DNA from: Streptomyces sp. Ru62
Lineage (GTDB): Bacteria; Actinomycetota; Actinomycetes; Streptomycetales; Streptomycetaceae
Assembly: GCF_002920615.1 (NCBI RefSeq)
Contig: NZ_PQSU01000019.1
Span: forward strand, 124,001 to 188,000
DNA: 64,000 bases
Reading direction: 5' to 3'
The translations under genes and the position numbers were made by a program. Shown one piece after another: positions 34,654 through 47,660 of this stretch. The notes beneath the pieces were generated by a model. That model was not told the DNA's origin, ran no database searches, and saw only the letters and a program-made list of their open reading frames with translations. How positions within the stretch are numbered: position 1 is the first letter of the stretch; each line of letters opens with the position of its first letter.

Positions 34654-35908
34654 CGCGACCGGCGGCGCCGGGCCGGCCCGGCGCGCGCTGATCCTGGTGG
34701 AGAACCTGTCCGTGCCGTTCGACCGGCGGGTGTGGCAGGAGTGCACGACGCTGCGCGACGCCGGCTGGGAGGTGCACGTCATCTGCCCCCGGGGGACCAA
34801 GCGGGACACGGAGGCGGAGGCGGTGATCGACGGGGTGCGGATCCACCGCTACCCGCTGCGCGCGGCCACCGGAGGTCCGGCCGGCTACCTGAGGGAGTAC
34901 GGATCGGCGCTGTGGCACACGCTCCGGCTGGCCCGCAGGGTCGGCCCGGTCGACGTGGTCCACGCCTGCAACCCGCCCGACCTGCTGTTCCTGCCCGCTC
35001 TGTGGCTGAAGCGGCGCGGGGCGCGGTTCGTGTTCGACCAGCACGACCTGGTACCCGAGCTGTACCTCTCCCGGTTCGACCGGGGCAAGGACCTGCTCTA
35101 CCGCGCCGTGTGCGCGCTGGAACGGCTGACCTACCGGGCCGCGGACGTCGTGCTCGCCACGAACGAGAGCTACCGGGGCGTCGCGGTGCGCCGTGGCGGC
35201 CGGCGGCCGGAGGACGTCTTCGTGGTGCGCAGCGCGCCCGACACCGACCGGTTCCAGCCGGTGCCGCCCGAGCCGGAGCTGAAGCGCGGCAAGCCCCATC
35301 TGCTGTGCTACCTGGGCGTCATGGGCCCGCAGGACGGCGTCGACTACGCCTTGCGGGCCCTGGCGAAGCTGCGCGACGAGCTGGGGCGGACCGACTGGCA
35401 CGCGGTGTTCGTCGGCGCCGGCGACACCTTCGACGCGATGGTGGAGCTGTCCCGGCGGCTCGGGCTCGCGGAGCAGGTGCAGTTCACCGGGCGCGTTCCG
35501 GACGCCGACCTGGTGCGCTACCTGTCCACCGCGGACGTGTGCCTCTCCCCCGACCCGCTCAATCCGCTCAACGACGTGTCCACCATGAACAAGGTCCTGG
35601 AGTACATGGTGATGGGCCGGCCGATCGTCTCGTTCGACCTGAAGGAGGCGCGGGTCTCCGCCGGTGACGCCGCCGTCTACGCCCGCGCCAACGACGAGGC
35701 CGAGTTCGCGGGGCTCATCGCGCTGCTGCTGGACGATCCGGAGCAGCGGGCCCGGATGGGCAAGCTCGGCCAGGAGCGGATCGGCGGGCCGCTCTCCTGG
35801 CGGAACTCACAGGCGTCGCTGCTCGCCGCGTACGACGCTGCCTGCCGTGACCACGCCCCGGTGTCGGCGGGCGACCCGGGCCGGGCAAGGAAGAGGCCGC
35901 GCCGTTGA
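34643..35908 (+). CDS. Glycosyltransferase family 4
   Basis: This is a 421-residue GT-B enzyme. The N-terminal domain begins RRALILVENLSVPFDRRVWQE, typical of exopolysaccharide GT4 proteins. The C-terminal nucleotide-sugar site includes LLCYLGVMGPQDGVDYALRA, DADLVRYLSTADVCLSPDPLNPLNDVSTMNKVLEYMVMGRPIV, an EX7E-like region. It adds one sugar of the repeat unit at the cytoplasmic face. The start is probably TTG 34643, overlapping the dehydrogenase stop by 11 nt, because the first strand lies immediately downstream and no in-frame ATG or GTG fits better. Confidence 0.85.
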
Positions 35909-37275
35909 GCGATGACACGATACGCCTGGTCACGATCGGGCGGATACTCCGTCGGCGCGGGCGGTTCCTCGCCGTCCTCGCCATGGTGGGGGCGCTCGTC
36001 GGCTACGGCGCCTCTGTGCTGTTTACGCCGCGGTACACGACGTCGGCCTCGGTCCTGCTGCCCGGACAGTGGGAAGAGCGCGAACTGCTCACCCAGGTGG
36101 ACATCGCGACCAGTTCGACGGTGGTCGACCGCGCCGCGGCCGCGCTCGACTGGCCGGGCGTGAGCGGCGCCGAGCTGCGGGACCACGTGTCCGCCAAGGC
36201 CGCCGACGGGAACATCATCAAGATCTCGGGCACGGCCGACACCCCGGAGCGCGCGCAGCGGCTCTCCGACCAAGTGGCCGACCAGTTCGTCAAGTTCGCG
36301 GCGCGGATCGCGGGCGGCGCCGGCGGCGCCAAGGCGGACACGGCGCCCGAGGCGCTGCGGAAGAAGGTCGAGGAGACCAACCGCCGCATCAGCGAACTGG
36401 CCGACGCGGCCGATCCGGGGCAGACCGTCGAGAGCGTGCAGGCCCGCACCGAGCTGGAGAAGCTGCGCACGTCGCTGGAGGAGGCCATGACGAAGCTGGA
36501 GCAGGCCGACCCGGCGGACACCGTGGCCGGCATGGTCGTCATGGGGCCGGCCGCCCGCCCGACCGGCGAGGCGCCGCCGACCAGGGTGCAGCTCGTCGTC
36601 GCCGGGGCGCTGCTGTTCTTCCTGCTCGCGGTCATCGGCCATCTCGTCGCCGCACGGGCGAACCGCCGGCTGCGCACCGAACCGGAGATCGCCGCCGCAC
36701 TGGGCTCGGCGCTCCTCGGCACCGTCGACGTGCCCGCCGAACGGCGCGGCAGGCGCCGGCCGGAAGACCGCGGCCCACGAGCCCGGATCCGCCGGCTCCT
36801 CGGCGTCGACACCCGGTGGGACCTCCCGGTCCCGCGGACATCCGGCGACGAGGCTCGCCGGCGGATCCGCTACCGGCGGGTGTGCGCCCGGCTCCGCACC
36901 CAACTGCCTTCTCCACGGCGGCTGCTGGCGGTCGTACCGGACGGCGACGAGATCGCCCGCCGGGCCGCCGAGCAGCTCGCCGCCGAGGCCAAGAGCGACC
37001 CGCAGCTACGGGTGGTCGGGGTGTCGGTGGACCGGCCGGTCGTGCCGGACAGCGACACCGAGTCCGGCGCCCTGGTCGTCCTCAGCACGGGGAGCTGGAC
37101 CGCGGAGGAGCTCGCCGGCATCGCCGAGGCGTGCGCGGACGGCCGGCACGAGGTCGTCGGCATCGTCGTCGCCGGCATGGTCCGGACCCGTCCGGCGAAG
37201 ACGGACGGCCGTCCCTCGGACGAGGCCACTCTGGCGCTCGCGGTCCCCGGCCACGCGACGGGAGGTTCAGCGTGA
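35905..37275 (+). CDS. Chain-length (Wzz/CpsC-like) protein with degenerate kinase-like domain
   Basis: This is a 456-residue membrane protein. Helix 1 (FLAVLAMVGALVGYGASVLF) is followed by an extracytoplasmic Wzz domain with a coiled coil (KKVEETNRRISELADAA, LEKLRTSLEEAMTKLEQ). Helix 2 (VQLVVAGALLFFLLAVIGHLVA) follows. The cytoplasmic C-terminal part resembles the position of a BY-kinase domain (RRLLAVVPDGDEIARRAAEQLA) but has no Walker A GKT/S. It starts at a TTG overlapping the preceding stop and overlaps the next gene by GTGA. It probably regulates polysaccharide length. Confidence 0.8.
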   Translation: MSDDTIRLVTIGRILRRRGRFLAVLAMVGALVGYGASVLFTPRYTTSASVLLPGQWEERELLTQVDIATSSTVVDRAAAALDWPGVSGAELRDHVSAKAADGNIIKISGTADTPERAQRLSDQVADQFVKFAARIAGGAGGAKADTAPEALRKKVEETNRRISELADAADPGQTVESVQARTELEKLRTSLEEAMTKLEQADPADTVAGMVVMGPAARPTGEAPPTRVQLVVAGALLFFLLAVIGHLVAARANRRLRTEPEIAAALGSALLGTVDVPAERRGRRRPEDRGPRARIRRLLGVDTRWDLPVPRTSGDEARRRIRYRRVCARLRTQLPSPRRLLAVVPDGDEIARRAAEQLAAEAKSDPQLRVVGVSVDRPVVPDSDTESGALVVLSTGSWTAEELAGIAEACADGRHEVVGIVVAGMVRTRPAKTDGRPSDEATLALAVPGHATGGSA

Positions 37276-38792
37276 CGACGAGCACGACACCGGAGTCGTC
37301 GGCCACCACCCCGCTCCTCGACCTGCAGGCGCTGGTGGTCGCGGTCCGCAGGCGCCGCCGCCTCTGGTGCGCCATGGCGCTCCTCGGACTGCTGGCCGGC
37401 GCGGCCGTGGCGGTCCTGATGCCGCCGCCGCCGACCGCGGTCACCAAGGTGCTGGTCGCGCACAAGGAGGACCAGCCGAACGACACCGGAACGCTGATCC
37501 GCACCGATGTCGAGGTGTTGGGAACCACGCGCATCGCCGAGAAGGCCCTGCGCTCCCTCCACTCCGCCGAGGACCCCGAAGACTTCATGCGGGACTACCG
37601 GGGCGCCGGCGTCACCAACAACCTGCTGAAGATCACCGTGACGGGTGACAGCGACACGGAGGCGGTGGCGCGGGCGAAGGCCCTGGCCGACGCGTTCGTC
37701 GCGGACCACGTGCGCAGGATGCGAGCGACGGCGAACGCCGAGGCCAAGGCCCTGCTCGACCAGCGTGACCGTATGAAGGACGAACTCGCCCAGGTCAACA
37801 AGGACATCGGAGACCGGTCACCTCAGACGGCGACCGACCCGCAGGAGTCGGCGAGCATCGAGTCGCTCTTCGCCCGCCGGGCCGAACTCACCACGCGGAT
37901 CGCCGACTTCAACCAGCGTGCCGAGGAGGCGCGGGTCGGCACGCCCCAGGTCGTCGCCGGCACGGAGATCGTGGACGCCCCGCGCCCGGTGAAGCACTCG
38001 CTGCCCAGGGCCGCCGCCACCGACGCCGCGATCGGGCTCGTCCTCGGCCTCGTCCTCGGGCTCGCCCTCGCCGCGGTCGGCGTCGTGGTCGCCGACCGCC
38101 CCGTGCTGCGCCGGGACATCGCGGCGCACCTCGGCGCCTCGGTCATCGCGGAGCTGCCCCACCGGCCGGACAGGCGCCGGCAGCGCCGACGGACCCGGGT
38201 GGCACGCGAACGGCTCACCGCCCACCTCGCGCGCACCGTGCGCGGCTCCACGGAACCGGTGTCACTGCTGGAACTCGGATGTGCGCGCGGCACGAGCGTG
38301 ATCGCCCTCGACCTCGCCAGGGCGCTGGCGGCGGACGGGGCGGTGACCGTCATCGACGGTCTGCCCGGCCCGCAGCTCGCGGACCGCCGCCCGAAGCCCG
38401 GAGACCCGGCCGTGGTCAGCGGCGAGCGCGCCGCGGCCGTGCCGCCTCAGGAGCGCCGGCTCGGCGTCGGCTCGGTGGCGCCCGGCACGGCGTGGACCGA
38501 CCTCCAGTACCTCGGCACGCAGACCGTGCTCGTCGTCCGTGCCGGCCACGGCAGCGCCGCGTGGCTGCACACCGTGGCGCGGCAGCTCGCGGACCAGCAC
38601 ATCGCGGTGATCGGTGTGGTGCTGATCGACCCCGATCCACGGGACCGGACCGACGGCACGTTGTGGGACGGGCTGCACACCGCGCTCCGCGGCCGGAGCG
38701 AGCGGCCGGCCCAGCAGAGCGGCTGGCGGCGGACGGAGCGGCAGCCGATGTGGGCCGCACGGGGCGCGGACAACGACCAGGAGGCGCGGTAG
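37272..38792 (+). CDS. Second Wzz-like protein with degenerate BY-kinase domain
   Basis: This is a 506-residue protein with the same layout as its neighbour: helix 1 (LWCAMALLGLLAGAAVAVL), periplasmic-like domain with coiled coil (DQRDRMKDELAQVNKDIG), helix 2 (AAIGLVLGLVLGLALAAVGVVV), and a cytoplasmic P-loop-like domain. The would-be Walker A reads LGCARGTSVIALDLARALA, lacking the conserved GK[ST], and no Tyr-rich tail is present, so kinase activity is unlikely. It starts at GTG 37272 after GGGAGG. The pair may form a hetero-oligomeric length regulator. Confidence 0.8.
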   Translation: MTTSTTPESSATTPLLDLQALVVAVRRRRRLWCAMALLGLLAGAAVAVLMPPPPTAVTKVLVAHKEDQPNDTGTLIRTDVEVLGTTRIAEKALRSLHSAEDPEDFMRDYRGAGVTNNLLKITVTGDSDTEAVARAKALADAFVADHVRRMRATANAEAKALLDQRDRMKDELAQVNKDIGDRSPQTATDPQESASIESLFARRAELTTRIADFNQRAEEARVGTPQVVAGTEIVDAPRPVKHSLPRAAATDAAIGLVLGLVLGLALAAVGVVVADRPVLRRDIAAHLGASVIAELPHRPDRRRQRRRTRVARERLTAHLARTVRGSTEPVSLLELGCARGTSVIALDLARALAADGAVTVIDGLPGPQLADRRPKPGDPAVVSGERAAAVPPQERRLGVGSVAPGTAWTDLQYLGTQTVLVVRAGHGSAAWLHTVARQLADQHIAVIGVVLIDPDPRDRTDGTLWDGLHTALRGRSERPAQQSGWRRTERQPMWAARGADNDQEAR

Positions 38793-38795
38793 GAC

Positions 38796-40747
38796 ATGTG
38801 TGGCATCGCGGGTACGTACCGCTGGCCGGACGGCAAGATCATGACCGACCGGCTCACCGACATCCTCGCCCACCGCGGTCCGGACGGGGCGGGCCGGTAC
38901 AGCCACCGGGCCGGTGACGGCGAGGTGCACCTCGGGCACCGTCGGCTGGCCATCATCGACCTGTCCGAGACCGGCGCCCAGCCGATGGTCTCGGGCGGCC
39001 TCGCCCTGACGTACAACGGCGAGCTGTACAACGCGCCCGAGCTGCGTGCCGAGCTGGCGGCCGCCGGGGTGCGCTTCCGCGGCACCTCCGACACCGAGGT
39101 GCTGCTGGAGGCCTGGCGGCGCTGGGGCACCGACTGCCTGCCCCGGCTGCGCGGCATGTTCGCGTTCGGCGTCTTCGACGAGCGCACCGGCGAACTCGTG
39201 CTGGCCCGTGACCAGTTGGGCATCAAGCCGCTGTTCCTGCTCCGGCGCGGCGAGGGGCTGGTGTTCGCCTCCGAACTCAAGGCGCTCGCCGCCGTGACCG
39301 GTGGGCCGCTGGAGGTGGACCACGCGGCGCTGGTGGCCTCGCTGCTGTACTACTGGGTGCCGGACTCACGGTGCGCGTTCCGCGAGGCGGAGAAGCTGCC
39401 GCCGGGGAGCTGGCTGCGCTGCCGGGCCGACGGCTCGGTGGAACGCGGCCGGTTCTGGAACCTGAAGGACGTCGCCGCCGAGGGCCGGGAGCGGGCCCGG
39501 GCCGGTGAGCGGCCGGACATCGCCGCCGTCGTCGAGGAGTCCACCCGGCGCCACCTGCTCTCCGACGTACCCGTGGCGACCTTCCTCTCCGGCGGGCTGG
39601 ACTCCAGCTATCTGACCGCGCTGGCGGCCCGCCGCCAGCCCGGGATCTCGGCCTACACGATCGGGTTCCGCGCCGAGGACGCCAGGTTCGAGGCGATGCC
39701 GGACGACCTGCGCCACGCCCGGCAGGTGGCCGAGCGGTTCGGCGTGGATCTGCATGAGATCGAGATCGCTCCGAACGTGCTCGACCTGCTGCCGCGGATG
39801 ACGTACCACCTGGACGAGCCGATCGGCGACCCCGCCGCGATCAACACGTTCCTCATCTGCTCGGCCGCCCGGGAGGCCGGGGTCAAGGTGATGCTCTCGG
39901 GGATGGGCGCCGACGAGTTGTTCGCCGGGTACCGCAAGCACCTGGCCAACCTGCTCGCGCTGCGCTACCAGCGCGTCCCGCGGCCCCTGCGGCGCGGGGT
40001 GTCCGCGGCCGTGGACCGGCTGCCGGTCGCGACGAGCCGCCGGGGGTACCGGTCGGTGCGCTTCGCGAAGCGGTTCCTCTCCTTCGCCGATCTGCCGGAG
40101 GAGACCGCGTTCCGGCGCAGCTACACCCTGTACGACCAGGAGGAGCTGCTCGCCCTTCTCGATCCGGACCTGGCGGGGACGGTCGAGGAGGTGCTCACCG
40201 AGCACGCGGACACCTACGAGGACAACGACCTCGACGACTTCGTCAACCGCATGTGTCTGACCGACGCCCGGATGTTCCTGCCGGGTCTGAACCTCGCGTA
40301 CACGGACCGCTCCAGCATGGCCGCGTCGACCGAGGTGCGGGTGCCGTACGTGGACGTCGAGGTGGTCAGGGCGGCGTTCGCCGTGCCCGGCGACCGCAAG
40401 ATCGCCGGACGGCAGGGCAAGGCGGTCCTCAAGGAAGCGGCCACCTCGGTCCTGCCCCGGGAGATCGTGTACCGGCCCAAGGGCCTGTTCAGCGCTCCCC
40501 TGCGGGCCTGGATGAGCCGGGATCTGGCCCCGCTGGTGCGCGAGGTGGTCAACGACGGGGAGCTCGTCCGCTCCGGGTTCCTGCGCCGTGACGCGCTGGC
40601 GCGGATGGTCGCCGAGGACGCCGCCGGGCAGCGGGACTTCTCCAAGCATCTGTGGCACGTACTGACGCTCGAGTACTGGTATCGCGACGCGACCTCTGGG
40701 TCCGGCCAGAGCACTCGGTCGACGGCTCAGGAATCAGAGGAGTTCAA

Positions 40748-40751
<4 letters not shown>
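38796..40751 (+). CDS. Asparagine synthase-like glutamine amidotransferase
   Basis: This is a 651-residue class II amidotransferase. C2 is the glutaminase nucleophile (MCGIAGTYRW), followed by LAHRGPDG and LTYNGELYNAPELR. The synthetase domain has the PPi-loop FLSGGLDSSYLTAL and LSGMGADELFAGYRKH. In polysaccharide clusters, enzymes of this family often amidate uronic acids (WbpS-like), which fits the 6-dehydrogenase upstream; a direct asparagine role is less likely here. The ribosome site is AGGAGG. Its stop overlaps the next start (GTGA). Confidence 0.9.
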
Positions 40752-42924
<2,173 letters not shown>

Positions 42925-42928
<4 letters not shown>

Positions 42929-44868
42929 CCATGAGCGCGGGCTGGTACCTGCGGCGGCTGTCCCGGATGGGACCGCGGGAGGTCGCGGGCCGGGCGGGCG
43001 ACGCGGTGCGCAGACGGCGGTGGCGCTCGGCGCCGCCGGACTGCCCGGTCGTGACCGGCGCCCGGTTCACCGCCGTACTGCCCGCGGGGACGATCGCCGC
43101 GGTACCGCCGGACGCCGCCAAACGTCTCGTCGCCGAGGCGGACCGGCTGATGGACGGGCACGCCGAGTACTTCGGGGTGGTCCGCGACGACCTGGCCGAC
43201 CCGGACTGGTCGTACGACCCGAGGACCGGGCGCCGCGCTCCGCGGGACTACGCCTTCGACGTGCCCTACCGGAACGAGGACGCGGTCGGGGACATCAAGC
43301 AGATCTGGGAGCTGTCCCGGCACCAGTACCTCACCGTGCTCGCCGCCGCCTACGCGATCACCGGGAACGAGCGGTACGCCGAGCGCGTGGCCGGGCACCT
43401 GCGGTCGTGGTGGGCGGCCAACCCACCGCTGCGCGGGGTGCACTGGACCAGCGGCATCGAGCTGGGCATCCGGCTGCTGTCCTGGGTGTGGATCCGCCGG
43501 TTGCTGGACGGCTGGTCCGGCGCGGCCGCCCTGTTCGAGGGCGACCCGGTGGCGCTGCACCAGATCTGGCACCACCAGCGCTGGCTGGCCGCCTTCCCCA
43601 GCCGGGGCTCGTCGGCCAACAACCACGTCATCGCCGAGGCCGCCGGGCAGTTCGCCGCGGCCTGCGCGTTCGACTGGTTTCCGGCGTCGGGACGTTGGCG
43701 GGCCGACGCGCTGCGGTCGCTGGAGCGGCACCTGCGCGGCAACACGTTCCTCTCCGGTCTCAACCGCGAGCTGGCCTCCGAGTACCACGGGCTGGTGCTG
43801 GAGCTCGGTCTGGCCGCGGTGGCCGAGGCGGACGCCGCGGGCGTGCCGGTCCCCGCGACGGTCCGCCTGGTGCTGCTGCGGATGACCGACGCGCTCGCGG
43901 CCGTCGTGGACAACCGGCTGCGGCCGCCGCGCCAGGGGGACGCGGACGACGGGTACGGCCTGGTCGTGGACGGCGCGGGCACCGACCGCTGGGGCTCGCT
44001 GCTGGCCACCGGGGACGCCGTGTTCGGCCGGCTGCCGTGGTGGCCCGCGGTGACCGGCACCGATGTGCGCACCCCGCTGCTGGCCGCGCTCATCAAGCGC
44101 ACGGAACCGTCCGTGCGCCGCCCGGCGGACCGGCCGGCGCACTTCGCCGACGCGGGGCTCACCGTCCTGCGCGGGCCGGAGGAGATCTGGTGCCGCTGCG
44201 ACGGCGGTCCGCACGGCTTCCTGTCCATCGCCGCGCACGCCCACGCGGACGCGCTGTCCGTCGAGGTCCGGCACGACGGGGTCGACGTGCTCGCCGACCC
44301 GGGGACGTACTGCTACCACGGGCAGCCCGAGTGGCGGCAGTACTTCCGGTCGACCCTCGGCCACAACACCCTGCAACTGGACGGCGGTGACCAGTCCGTC
44401 TCCGGCGGCCCGTTCCTGTGGACCCGGCATGCCACCAGCCGCGTCCTGGTCGCGGACACCTCCGGCGAGGGCGTGGCCCGCTGGTGCGCCGAGCACGACG
44501 GTTACCGGCCCTCCGTGCACCGCCGCAGGGTGGAACTGACGCCCTCCGAGCGGGAGTTGAAGGTGGTCGACGAGGTGCGCGGCCCGCGCCGGGCCGTGCG
44601 GCTGGCCTTCCACCTCGGCCCGGCGATCACCGCGGAACTGGTGGGGAACCGGGCACGGCTCAGCTGGACCCGGGACGGCGAGGACCGCTCCGCGGTGCTC
44701 GTCCTGCCCGGGGAACTGTCCTGGCGCGCGCACCGCGGCGAGACCGAGCCGCCGCTGGGCTGGTACTCCGCGGGATTCGGGCGCAAGGAACCCACCACCA
44801 CGCTGGTCGGCACCGGTGTCGCCGACGGCGTGCGGGGGTTCACCACCGTACTGACGTTCCGCGGCTAG
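42925..44868 (+). CDS. Heparinase II/III-family protein
   Basis: This is a 647-residue protein. The N-terminal half is an (alpha/alpha)-barrel (DIKQIWELSRHQYLTVLAAAYAIT, NNHVIAEAAGQFAAACAF). The C-terminal half is the heparinase II/III beta-sandwich with HAHADALSVEVRHDGVDVLADPGTYCY and YFRSTLGHNTLQLDGGDQS. There is no signal peptide, so it is cytoplasmic or leaderless. Such proteins are polysaccharide lyases, but in biosynthetic clusters they may act on lipid-linked intermediates or bind glycans; I cannot decide. It is coupled to the oxidoreductase by ATGA. Confidence 0.88.
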
Positions 44869-44882
44869 GGGGGAGGGGACCC

Positions 44883-46418
44883 GTGGGGATCACGTGCCGG
44901 CGTTGGGCGTTGCCGGCGGCACCGCTGGCGCTGACCCTGCTGGCGGTGACCGGCTGTACGAGCTCGTCGGACACACCGGCGAAACCGGCCGCCGCGCCCT
45001 CCGGACCGGGGGCCGCGTCAGCCGTGGCCCGGGTGTGCGCCGAGCCCGGGGCCCGGCCCGCCAAGGCTCCGGCGGGCGCGGTGACGGTCGACCCCGGCGT
45101 GGTCGGTGACCTGGCCGAGAAGACGAGGAGCAGTCCCCCGGGCACCACGTTCTGGCTGCGACCGGGCACGCATCGGCTGGAGCCGGAGCGCTACGCCCAG
45201 GTCATGCCCAAGAAGGGGGACCGCTACCTCGGCGCTCCGGGCGCGGTTCTCGACGGCGGGAGGAAGAACGCGTATGCGTTCAGCGGCACCGCCCCCGACG
45301 TCACCATCCGCTTCCTGACCGTGCAGCGCTTCGTCGCACCGACCGACGAGGGCGTGGTCAACCACGACATGGCCGACGGGTGGGTGATCGAGCACACCAC
45401 GATCCAGGACAACGACGGCGCCGGGCTGATGGCCGGTGCCCGCCAGCAGGTCCGCGGCAACTGCCTGCGGGGCAACGGCCAGTACGGAATGAACGCGTAC
45501 AAGACCGGCAACACCATCCGCGGCCTGGTGGTCGAGGGCAACGAGGTGGTCGGCAACAACACCGGTGACTGGGAGCGGCGCAGGCCCGGCTGCGGCTGCA
45601 CCGGAGGCATCAAGTTCTGGGCCGTCGACGGCGCCGAGGTACGCGGCAACTGGGTGCACGACAACCGCGGGGCCGGGTTGTGGGCGGACACCGACAACAA
45701 CGACTTCCGCATCGAGGACAACCTGATCGAGAAGAACGACGGCGCCGCGCTGATCTACGAGATCAGCTACAACGCGGTCATCCGGAACAACACGATCCGG
45801 CGGAACAACTGGGTCGAGGGCCGCAGGGCCGCCGAGCGCGGCGACGACTTCCCGTTCGCGACGGTCTACCTGTCCGAGGCCGGCGGCGAACCACGGGTCG
45901 AGGCCCGCACGGACAAGATCGACATCTACCGGAACGTGCTGGAGGACAACTGGAACGGGATCACGCTGTGGGAGAACGCCGACCGGTTCTGCAACAGTCC
46001 GGCCAACACCTCGTCCGGTGACTGCACGCTGCTGGTGAAGGACAAGAAGCGTTGCGTGAGACCGGCGATCGCCGTGGCACCGCTGTACGCCGACTGCCGC
46101 TGGAAGACGCAGCGGGTGGACATCCACGACAACCGCTTCGTCCTGGACAGGTCCGTCGTCAAGTGCACGGAGAAGTGCGACCGCATGGCGGTCCTCGCCA
46201 ACTACGGCACCTATCCGGACTGGTCACCGTACAAGGGCAAGCGGGTGGCCGAGGCGATCACCCTCAGGCAGCACAACCGCTGGCACGACAACACCTACCG
46301 CGGAGCGTGGCAGTTCGTCGTCCAGGACCCGAGCAAGGTGCTCGACCCATGGCAGTGGCAGGGCCCGCCGTACCGGCAGGACGCGGGCAGCACCTTCCCG
46401 GAACAGGCAGGTGGTTGA
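44883..46418 (+). CDS. Secreted right-handed beta-helix lipoprotein
   Basis: This is a 511-residue protein with a lipobox LTLLAVTGC at about residue 27. The mature part is a parallel beta-helix with repeated Asn-ladder turns (VIEHTTIQDNDGAGL, GLVVEGNEVVGNNTG, EVRGNWVHDNRGAGLW, FRIEDNLIEKNDGA, AVIRNNTIRRNN). This fold occurs in polysaccharide lyases and in C5-epimerases such as AlgG. With the uronic-acid dehydrogenase in the cluster, an outside-the-membrane epimerase or lyase role is plausible but unproven. It starts at GTG 44883 after GGGAGGGG. Confidence 0.85.
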   Translation: MGITCRRWALPAAPLALTLLAVTGCTSSSDTPAKPAAAPSGPGAASAVARVCAEPGARPAKAPAGAVTVDPGVVGDLAEKTRSSPPGTTFWLRPGTHRLEPERYAQVMPKKGDRYLGAPGAVLDGGRKNAYAFSGTAPDVTIRFLTVQRFVAPTDEGVVNHDMADGWVIEHTTIQDNDGAGLMAGARQQVRGNCLRGNGQYGMNAYKTGNTIRGLVVEGNEVVGNNTGDWERRRPGCGCTGGIKFWAVDGAEVRGNWVHDNRGAGLWADTDNNDFRIEDNLIEKNDGAALIYEISYNAVIRNNTIRRNNWVEGRRAAERGDDFPFATVYLSEAGGEPRVEARTDKIDIYRNVLEDNWNGITLWENADRFCNSPANTSSGDCTLLVKDKKRCVRPAIAVAPLYADCRWKTQRVDIHDNRFVLDRSVVKCTEKCDRMAVLANYGTYPDWSPYKGKRVAEAITLRQHNRWHDNTYRGAWQFVVQDPSKVLDPWQWQGPPYRQDAGSTFPEQAGG

Positions 46419-46419
46419 G

Positions 46420-47658
46420 ATGGACCGTGCCCCCGCCGCCCCACCGAAGGCCGTCGGGATCGTCTGGCTGCTGCTGGGCCTCAACACGCTCGGCTCCACC
46501 GGCGCGAAGACCATCGTCCCGCTGCCCCGCTCCCTCATCCAGCTGGTCACCATGGGCTCGCTGGTGGTCGCGTTCGCGCTGGCACTCGCGCTCAATGTGC
46601 GGCTGCGCGTCAGACCCAGCGCCTTCGTGTTCCTGCTCACCCTGCTGCTGGTGCCGAGCGTGATCTCCAGCGTGCACCTGGAGTCCGGGTTCGGCGCGCT
46701 GTTCCGCTGCACCCGGCTGGCCCTCTTCGTCGGCACCCTGTGGCTGGTGAGCCGCTGGTGGGACGGCAGTGTGACGTTCGTCCGCTACCACATCCGGATG
46801 TACTTCGCGGTGCTCGTGTCGGTGGCCGCGGGCCTGGCCATCTCACCGGGCGCGGCCATGCCCGAGCTCTACGGCGGACGCCTGGTCGGCGCGCTGTGGC
46901 CGCTCACCCCGCCGCAGATCGGACAGTACACGGCGGTGATCACCGGGCTGACCGTGCTGCTGCTCCTGGGCCGCCAGGTCGACCGGGCCGGTGCGGCGAT
47001 GGTCATCGTCCCGTCACTCGTCCTCCTCGCTCTCACCCACACCCGGACGGCCACCGTCGGCCTGCTCGCCGGGCTGGCGTTGGCGATCGGCTCGCTCCTG
47101 CTGACCAGCGCCGCGGCCCGCCGGTTCTTCACCTGGGCGGTGCTGGTCGCCGCAGTTGCCGCGGTCGGGTTCGCCTCCGCGCTCCAGGCGTGGTTCCTGC
47201 GCGGACAGAGCAAGGAGAACTTCTCCAGCCTCACCGGCCGGGCCAAGGTCTGGGACGCCCTGCTGGCAGCGCCCCGGACGACCGGGGAGCGGTTCTTCGG
47301 CGTGGGCCTGGGCGACAAGTCGTTCGGCGGGCTGCCGATCGACAACAGCTGGCTGGCCGTCTACAACGAGCAGGGCCTGATCGGTGTCGCCCTCGTGGCG
47401 GCCGTCATCCTCGTGCTCGGCGGCGTCGCGCTGCTGCGCCCGCCGTCACTGCCGAGGGCCTGCGCGATCTTCCTGATCAGCTACGTCGCGATCTCCTCGT
47501 ACACCGAGGCCGGCCTCGGCGACGCCTCGCCGTATCTGCTGCACCTGGCCCTGGCCGCGTCGCTGCTCGCGGCCCCCGCCACGGCCGCACCGCTGCCGAC
47601 GCCCCCACTCCCACGACCAGGTGTCCCGCGCTGGGCCCGGGACCGGGAGGTGAGCTGA
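46420..47658 (+). CDS. O-antigen/EPS polymerase (Wzy-like)
   Basis: This is a 412-residue polytopic protein with about ten helices. Characteristic spots are GGRLVGALWPLTPPQIGQYTAVITGL and the Wzy/WaaL-type loop SLTGRAKVWDALLAAPRTTGERFFGVGLGDKSFGGLPIDNSWLAVYNEQGLIG, where the conserved residues of polymerases and ligases cluster. It should link repeat units on the outer face of the membrane. I chose ATG 46420 with AGGTGG upstream; GTG 46411 in frame is an alternative that would overlap the previous gene. Confidence 0.85.
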   Translation: MDRAPAAPPKAVGIVWLLLGLNTLGSTGAKTIVPLPRSLIQLVTMGSLVVAFALALALNVRLRVRPSAFVFLLTLLLVPSVISSVHLESGFGALFRCTRLALFVGTLWLVSRWWDGSVTFVRYHIRMYFAVLVSVAAGLAISPGAAMPELYGGRLVGALWPLTPPQIGQYTAVITGLTVLLLLGRQVDRAGAAMVIVPSLVLLALTHTRTATVGLLAGLALAIGSLLLTSAAARRFFTWAVLVAAVAAVGFASALQAWFLRGQSKENFSSLTGRAKVWDALLAAPRTTGERFFGVGLGDKSFGGLPIDNSWLAVYNEQGLIGVALVAAVILVLGGVALLRPPSLPRACAIFLISYVAISSYTEAGLGDASPYLLHLALAASLLAAPATAAPLPTPPLPRPGVPRWARDREVS

Positions 47659-47660
47659 CC

